Source: Kangiella sp. (GTDB taxonomy: Bacteria > Pseudomonadota > Gammaproteobacteria > Enterobacterales > Kangiellaceae). Taken from it: a stretch of DNA of 9,502 nt. Shown here piece after piece: positions 5,391-9,502 of this stretch. Made by a program: the position numbers and the translations under genes. The stretch is from positions 1-9,502 of the forward strand of contig JAPHRL010000248.1 in NCBI GenBank assembly GCA_026195755.1, given 5' to 3'. The notes below the pieces were generated by a model, which saw only the letters and a program-made list of their open reading frames with translations, did not search any database and had not been told where the DNA came from. The first letter of the stretch is position 1; each line of letters begins with the position of its first letter.

Positions 5391-7331
5391 ATGACAATGC
5401 GAACTATAGCTATTGCTCTAATCTTAACCATTGTAACCTTTTTTAATACCTCACAGGCCAAACCAGCCTATACCACCGACCAAAAAGCATTCATAGAGGC
5501 TGAAAAAGCACTTGAACAAGGAAGCACCAGAGAGTACCAAAAACTCAAAAAGAGTTTAGCGCATTATTCACTTCTTCCTTATCTCGAATACGAGGAAATG
5601 AAGGAAAATATCAACAAAAACAATAAGCAAGACATCGATAAGTTTATCGAAAAATATGACACCTCACCTCTTAGCAACAGATTGCGTTGGGACTTCATAC
5701 GTGAACTCGCCAAGACTAAAAACTACGACTTAATGGAGCAATATTATTCCTTTGGCTCTGTTAGCAGCTATGACTGTCTACTATTAAGCCACCAGGCTAT
5801 GCAGGGAAAGCCGATCAGTGCTTTATCTGAGCAAATTGCAAACTTGTGGAATGTCTCTAAGTCGCAGCCCAAAGAATGTGATGCTATTTTTGAAAAGTGG
5901 ATTGATAACAATCAATTACAGCAGGATGTGGCGTATCAAAGGTTTTATCAAACAGCCCATGAAGGTCCTATTGGCTTACTGAGTTATTTAAAACGTTACT
6001 TACCTCGCGATGAACAGTATCTAGCTGATCTCTGGCTGAAAGTTCGTCGTAACCCGAAAGTCGTCACCCGCTCGAACTTTTTTCCCGGCAAAAATCTTGA
6101 TAAAGAAGCTCCTATTTTAGTTTATGCCGTTAAGCGACTCGCCTGGGGAGATCGCGAGGATGCGTATAGTGCATGGAAACGTACCCAAAGTCGGATTCCA
6201 TTAGCAGGAGCTCACAAATCTGATGTGGAAAGGACTCTGTTTCTCGCCCTAGCGACTGAAAACAATCCTAAAGCGGTAGATATGGCGAAAGATCAGATCA
6301 AGGATTATTTGGCTGATGAGCTGGTAAATCACTGGAAACTGGTGACCTTTCTACGCTCCGAAGACTGGACAACTATAACCGAGCTGTATGACCTCTTGCC
6401 TTTTGAACAGCAGAGCAGCGAACAGTGGCGCTACTGGTATGCAGTGGCACTAGACAAACTTGGACAAAATGAGGAAGCAAAAATACTGTTATCCGACTTG
6501 GCCAGCGAACGTAGCTACTATGGCTATAAAGCGGCCACTCGCATACAAGTCCCCATCCAACTCAATCATGAGCCTTTAGTTATATCAGAAAGTGTCATGA
6601 ACTCTGTACGCCAGTCGGCCAACGTCGAACGCGCAAAAGAGTTATATGCATTAGGCCGTTACCTCGATGCTAGTCGTGAATGGCGTAGTTTGATGAGCAA
6701 ACTGGACTCAACGCAGGAGTTTCAGGCTGCAGCCATCATTGCTAATGAGTGGGGCTGGTACAATCAAAGCATCCTAACCATCGCAAGAGCCCAAGTGTGG
6801 GATGACACGGACATCCGGTTTCCAACGGCCTTCAAAGATGATTACATCAAAATGGGCAAGCAAGTTCAGTTACCACCCCATTGGCTGATGGGCGTTGCGC
6901 GTCAGGAAAGTGCTTACGGACCAAGAGCGGTTTCGCCGGCAGGTGCTTATGGTTTAATGCAGGTGATGCCCAATACAGCCAAAGCTTTCGCACAGAAGTT
7001 CCAGATACCTTATTCTCATCGTAGCGATCTATTGGATCCAGCAATTAATATTCAAATGGGAAGCCGTTATCTGCAGATGCGTTTCGAAGAGCTTGAGCAG
7101 AACCCTGTTTATGCCTCTGCTGCTTATAACGCTGGCAAAAGCAGAGTCGAAGAGTGGAAAAAATTTGGCCGATACCCGACAGAAGTCTGGATTGAAGCCA
7201 TTCCCTATACAGAAACTCGCGACTATATTAAGCGCGTGATGACTTATCGTCAGGTCTATGCGTTAAAGCTTGGTCTTGATGATGATATATTCGAATATAT
7301 TTTGAGCACGCAAACTGGCGACAACAAATAG
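5391..7331 (+). CDS. slt: soluble lytic murein transglycosylase (Slt70 type)
   Basis: Periplasmic enzyme that cleaves the MurNAc-GlcNAc bond of peptidoglycan with formation of 1,6-anhydroMurNAc, used in wall remodelling and recycling. From the preferred ATG it has 646 residues, close to E. coli Slt70. A Sec signal peptide covers about 1-22 (TIAIALILTIVTFF, then NTSQA before KPAY). A long alpha-helical superhelix with several aromatic, TPR-like turns fills about 25-430 (the U domain), and a linker domain runs to about 485. The C-terminal lysozyme-like domain has ARQESAYGPRAVSPAGAYGL with catalytic E506, GLMQVMP (521-527) and AAYNAG ending at G582. Two more in-frame ATGs flank the chosen one; the choice changes only two residues on either side. 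It stands alone on its strand, divergent from phhA and unrelated to the tyrosine pathway. Confidence 0.95.
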   Translation: MTMRTIAIALILTIVTFFNTSQAKPAYTTDQKAFIEAEKALEQGSTREYQKLKKSLAHYSLLPYLEYEEMKENINKNNKQDIDKFIEKYDTSPLSNRLRWDFIRELAKTKNYDLMEQYYSFGSVSSYDCLLLSHQAMQGKPISALSEQIANLWNVSKSQPKECDAIFEKWIDNNQLQQDVAYQRFYQTAHEGPIGLLSYLKRYLPRDEQYLADLWLKVRRNPKVVTRSNFFPGKNLDKEAPILVYAVKRLAWGDREDAYSAWKRTQSRIPLAGAHKSDVERTLFLALATENNPKAVDMAKDQIKDYLADELVNHWKLVTFLRSEDWTTITELYDLLPFEQQSSEQWRYWYAVALDKLGQNEEAKILLSDLASERSYYGYKAATRIQVPIQLNHEPLVISESVMNSVRQSANVERAKELYALGRYLDASREWRSLMSKLDSTQEFQAAAIIANEWGWYNQSILTIARAQVWDDTDIRFPTAFKDDYIKMGKQVQLPPHWLMGVARQESAYGPRAVSPAGAYGLMQVMPNTAKAFAQKFQIPYSHRSDLLDPAINIQMGSRYLQMRFEELEQNPVYASAAYNAGKSRVEEWKKFGRYPTEVWIEAIPYTETRDYIKRVMTYRQVYALKLGLDDDIFEYILSTQTGDNK

Positions 7332-7354
7332 TAAGGCACCTTATGGCGCCTTAC
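7331..7354. terminator. probable bidirectional terminator between slt and the beta-barrel gene
   Basis: GTAAGGCACC and GGCGCCTTAC pair over ten positions with a single A-C mismatch around a TTAT loop. The stem starts on the last base of the slt stop codon and ends 23 bases before the stop of the converging gene. The flanks are T-rich in both directions (TTATAATAG after slt; TATTTGTTG on the minus strand), without a perfect T-run. One stem appears to serve both genes. Confidence 0.7.
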
Positions 7355-7377
7355 TTATAATAGTTGCTCACTGATTG

Positions 7378-8586
7378 CTAAAAATACCTTTCGAACACGA
7401 TAGACAAATAATCATCATTCCTTAATGGGTATAATAAGCTATCCATCGGTCTGTTCTCATCCATACCTTCAAACCAACGCCCCTCAATGACTAACTTCCA
7501 GTTGTCCCCGAGACGGCGACTCGCTTCAAGATTAATAAATTGCTGATTTTCTGCATACGAGTAGCCCAATAACACTTCTGTTGAAGGAATATCATTCATC
7601 GCTAAACGAAGCCCAGTGACCCAGATATCTTCCTGTCTAAAGCCTCCTGGCAGTAGGTCTCGAGAGTCATATTGATATTCCATTATGACACCTAAGTCTG
7701 CACCAGACTCTGTAATTCCATAAAATGAATATTCAAACCCACCCACAGCAGCTGAGTATCGCTTCGCTTCAAAGCCTGAGCGGGTCATAGCCTCCAGTTT
7801 CCATAACCAAGCTCCTTTAGTTGCCTGTACATCAATGCTTGTTTGATCAATGGTTACATAAACTGGTCTTAACTCAGGTTCGAATGGGTTGCTATTATCC
7901 AGAGCAAATTGTGGGTCACGGCTGGTTCCTGAGAAATGAGCCAAACCAATATCCCAGTCTCCTATCCAATGCGACCATCGGACTGCCCCGTCAAGTCTCG
8001 ATTTGCCATCTGGGTCAGAATAAATCGGATTGTCGGTATCAACAACATACGGGAAACGTAAGCGGCCATCTTTACCTGCAAATGTCCGTTCGCGGAAACC
8101 AGGTAAAGCAAAGATACTGAGTAAGCCCCAGTCACGTTCAGTCGATAAGGCGATCATTGGCTGACCAAGCTTCTCTTCGCCATCAATATTTTCAATAAAA
8201 TCCGTTTGATTAATGATATCAACCAGGTGCTGTGACTCAGCAACCCCCCAGAACACCTTACCTATACCAGCTTTAACTTCCCATTCATCACCAACATACT
8301 GCAACATAAGCTCACGAATATCTCCGTGAGTGCGCTCACTATCCATACTGTCCCACCGGTAAAAAGGCTTAAAGGTAATGCTTAGATTGTGCTCATCCCA
8401 TCGATGGTAAAAGTCCGGCTCAATCATCATCGAAACAAGCTCTTGTTCCTGCCCATAATCACCTTCTTGAAAATAATACCGTGCTTCAGTTGCAACAACA
8501 CCCCGCCACTCAGCAGAGAACAACGGTAAACTTAACAAAATCAATAGGCTACAGATGAGGGGTTTCAACAGAATTTTTGTAGACAT
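7378..8586 (-). CDS. outer-membrane beta-barrel protein of unknown function
   Basis: 402 residues with a clear signal peptide (about 1-25: basic start, leucine-rich core LLILLSLPLFSA, likely cut before EWRG). The rest alternates polar and aromatic residues in short strands with acidic turns, and the chain ends in YLSIVFERYF, the C-terminal aromatic signal recognised by the BAM assembly machinery. I therefore infer a transmembrane barrel in the outer membrane. A distinctive segment, VFWGVAESQHLVDIINQTDF (111-130), then NIDGEEKLGQP and LPGFRERTFAGKDGRLRF (161-178), resembles the WG-x(n)-D-x-x-N pattern of DUF1302-like barrels; I am not sure of that assignment. Substrate or partner cannot be read from the sequence. 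The start has only a weak GGAA upstream. It converges on slt and is divergent from the small acidic gene, so it is probably a single-gene unit. Confidence 0.8.
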   Translation of the reverse strand: MSTKILLKPLICSLLILLSLPLFSAEWRGVVATEARYYFQEGDYGQEQELVSMMIEPDFYHRWDEHNLSITFKPFYRWDSMDSERTHGDIRELMLQYVGDEWEVKAGIGKVFWGVAESQHLVDIINQTDFIENIDGEEKLGQPMIALSTERDWGLLSIFALPGFRERTFAGKDGRLRFPYVVDTDNPIYSDPDGKSRLDGAVRWSHWIGDWDIGLAHFSGTSRDPQFALDNSNPFEPELRPVYVTIDQTSIDVQATKGAWLWKLEAMTRSGFEAKRYSAAVGGFEYSFYGITESGADLGVIMEYQYDSRDLLPGGFRQEDIWVTGLRLAMNDIPSTEVLLGYSYAENQQFINLEASRRLGDNWKLVIEGRWFEGMDENRPMDSLLYPLRNDDYLSIVFERYF

Positions 8587-8685
8587 TTTTCCATACTAGT
8601 TGGTCTGTAATGAGCGCCCATTGTAAATAATGAACAACCGAAATACTAGCCAGGTATTCTTTGTTAATACAAGTCGCATAATAGA

Positions 8686-8705
8686 CAATATCAATGGCCA
8701 ATATC
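8686..8705. repeat. pair of CAATATC direct repeats in the divergent spacer
   Basis: CAATATC occurs at 8686-8692 and 8699-8705, 13 bases apart start to start, with the palindromic TGGCCA (8695-8700) between and partly overlapping. It lies between the beta-barrel gene and the small acidic gene, about 100 bases from the first start and 55 from the second, where an operator for either would sit. It is short enough to be chance. Confidence 0.25.
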
Positions 8706-8748
8706 GTGCATTTTTTGAACAGTGTGCTAATCTAAATACTCACATACG

Positions 8749-8756
8749 AAGGAGGT
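8749..8756 (+). promoter_or_regulatory. full-length Shine-Dalgarno sequence
   Basis: AAGGAGGT is an unbroken match to the 16S rRNA anti-Shine-Dalgarno region, three bases before the ATG at 8760. It is the strongest ribosome binding site in the window and fixes the start of the 99-residue protein. It suggests high translation. TTGAAC at 8715-8720 could be a -35, but no good -10 lies at the right distance. Confidence 0.75.
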
Positions 8757-8759
8757 CAC

Positions 8760-9059
8760 ATGGCACAAGCACTATTGCCCCAACGTGGCCACTGGTATAA
8801 GCGATCCGACCTAAACACTATCTTTGAAGTGGTAGCGATAGACGATGATGAAGGTACCGTTGAAATTCAATATTTCGGTGGCGAAATTGAAGAGTTTGAC
8901 ATCAACAGTTGGCAGTTACTTGAATTGAGTCAAGCAACCCCCCCAGAAGACTGGAGTGGCGCTCTGGAAGTGGACGATTATACCCTTGGCGACGAATTAG
9001 ACTTAGCACCCAGTTCGCTGGATGATGTACTCAACATTATTGACTCGAACGATTATTAG
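8760..9059 (+). CDS. small acidic protein, DUF6763-like, function unknown
   Basis: 99 residues, strongly acidic, with no signal peptide or membrane segment, so presumably cytoplasmic. Residues 10-50 read as a small beta-sheet: GHWYKRSDLNTIFEVVAIDD, then EGTVEIQYFGGEIEEFDINSW, much like the short Tudor/SH3-like 'what governs this value' folds in which a strand pair carries an acidic turn. PPEDWSG (61-67) is a conserved-looking motif I associate with a short gammaproteobacterial family annotated as DUF6763; that name is from memory and unverified. The tail (68-99) is mostly Asp, Leu and Ser and likely flexible or a short helix. The perfect Shine-Dalgarno supports real expression. It is not obviously linked in function to the barrel gene behind it or ung ahead of it. 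Confidence 0.85.
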   Translation: MAQALLPQRGHWYKRSDLNTIFEVVAIDDDEGTVEIQYFGGEIEEFDINSWQLLELSQATPPEDWSGALEVDDYTLGDELDLAPSSLDDVLNIIDSNDY

Positions 9060-9136
9060 AAGCTTATTTCTGAGTCTGTTTCACGTATTGAAACCTAGCC
9101 TCACTTCGCCCTCGCAGCTGTTCTGACTGCAAAACT

Positions 9137-9165
9137 ATGGCTATCATAACCACATCCGCTATAAT
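9137..9165 (+). promoter_or_regulatory. candidate ung promoter
   Basis: A perfect TATAAT at 9160-9165 lies 32 bases before the ung ATG. With a 17-base spacer the -35 would be ATGGCT (9137-9142), a poor match. Transcription would start near 9172, giving a leader of about 26 bases. The good -10 and its location between two plus-strand genes suggest that ung has its own promoter. Confidence 0.45.
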
Positions 9166-9197
9166 CTGCGCACAATCTCATTGAACTATAAACTACA

Positions 9198-9502
9198 ATG
9201 CCAGAGTCCATATTAAGCTGGACAGAAGCTCTTGCCCCAATAAAAAGCCAGCCCTTTTTTAAACAACTATTGGCATTTGTAAAAGCCGAACGTGGCTCGG
9301 GAAAAACCATTTACCCGCCCCACGAGCAAGTTTTTGCAGCACTCAAGTTAACTGAGTTTAAGCAAGTTAAAGTCGTTATCTTAGGCCAGGATCCATACCA
9401 TGGAACCAATCAGGCAAACGGGCTTTGCTTTTCTGTCAATCCTGAGCAACCCCTCCCCCCATCCCTACGAAATATCTACAAAGAGCTAGGTAACGACTTA
9501 AA
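9198..9502 (+). CDS. ung: uracil-DNA glycosylase, family 1, 3' end cut by window edge
   Basis: Removes uracil from DNA by hydrolysing the N-glycosidic bond, starting base excision repair after cytosine deamination or dUTP misincorporation. I translated 101 complete codons from the ATG at 9198; the family usually has about 220-230 residues, so slightly less than half is present. The water-activating motif GQDPYHG is at 63-69 with catalytic D65 (D64 in E. coli), followed by the uracil-pocket residues ANGLCFSV (73-80) and PPSLRNIYKEL (87-97). IYPPHEQVFAAL (38-49) is the typical region before the motif. No Shine-Dalgarno is visible before the ATG (the preceding bases are ACTATAAACTACA), so translation initiation may be modest. 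The second catalytic motif (HPSPLS) lies beyond the window. Confidence 0.96.
   Translation, partial: MPESILSWTEALAPIKSQPFFKQLLAFVKAERGSGKTIYPPHEQVFAALKLTEFKQVKVVILGQDPYHGTNQANGLCFSVNPEQPLPPSLRNIYKELGNDL

Noticed and set aside
7821..8120. 99-residue plus-strand frame within the beta-barrel gene
   Set aside because: It is antisense to a gene with a signal peptide and barrel pattern; the composition (many Q, H, C and Y runs) is that of a shadow frame.
9060..9136. Terminator after the small acidic gene
   Set aside because: No stem of useful length with a following T-run was seen, so I cannot say whether it reads through into ung.
9101..9310. 69-residue minus-strand frame overlapping the ung start and promoter region
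   Set aside because: It overlaps the clearly coding ung N-terminus and its translation has no protein-like pattern.
1..9502. Mobile element, CRISPR array, phage or defence genes
   Set aside because: No transposase, integrase, terminal repeats, spaced repeat arrays or tRNA attachment site was seen; all complete genes are ordinary metabolic, envelope or repair genes, apart from two of unknown function.

Overview
The window reads as ordinary chromosome from a gammaproteobacterium of moderate GC with AT-rich spacers, probably a marine or amino-acid-degrading lineage (Alteromonadales- or Kangiella-like). This placement is inferred from protein style only: a short-form homogentisate dioxygenase, a Slt70-type transglycosylase and a small acidic DUF6763-like protein. 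I saw no mobile element, CRISPR array, tRNA or rRNA.

Left part (1-4988, all minus strand): a nearly complete phenylalanine/tyrosine catabolic locus in pathway order along the transcript. Phenylalanine 4-hydroxylase (phhA) comes first. After a 381-base spacer follow 4-hydroxyphenylpyruvate dioxygenase (hppD), homogentisate 1,2-dioxygenase (hmgA), a fumarylacetoacetase-family hydrolase (fahA) and maleylacetoacetate isomerase (maiA, cut by the left edge). Together they turn phenylalanine into tyrosine and 4-hydroxyphenylpyruvate into fumarate plus acetoacetate. The tyrosine aminotransferase and the pterin-recycling dehydratase PhhB are not in the window and must be supplied from elsewhere. hppD, hmgA, fahA and maiA have gaps of 1, 48 and 27 bases and look like one operon. 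hmgA begins one base after the hppD stop, with its ribosome binding site inside hppD. The expected metal-binding or catalytic residues are visible in all complete enzymes.

Middle (4989-7377): a 396-base divergent spacer separates phhA from slt, a periplasmic soluble lytic murein transglycosylase read on the plus strand. slt is followed by a compact hairpin that probably serves as a shared terminator with the converging gene.

Right part (7378-9502): a minus-strand outer-membrane beta-barrel protein of unassigned function, then, divergently, a 99-residue acidic cytoplasmic protein with a very strong ribosome binding site, then the first 101 codons of uracil-DNA glycosylase (ung), which runs off the right edge.

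I found no convincing undescribed system. The least explained DNA is the phhA-hppD spacer (three inverted repeats and two short protein-like overlapping reading frames, perhaps gene debris) and the phhA leader (three copies of an 8-base repeat). The beta-barrel and the small acidic protein are the two genes of unknown function.
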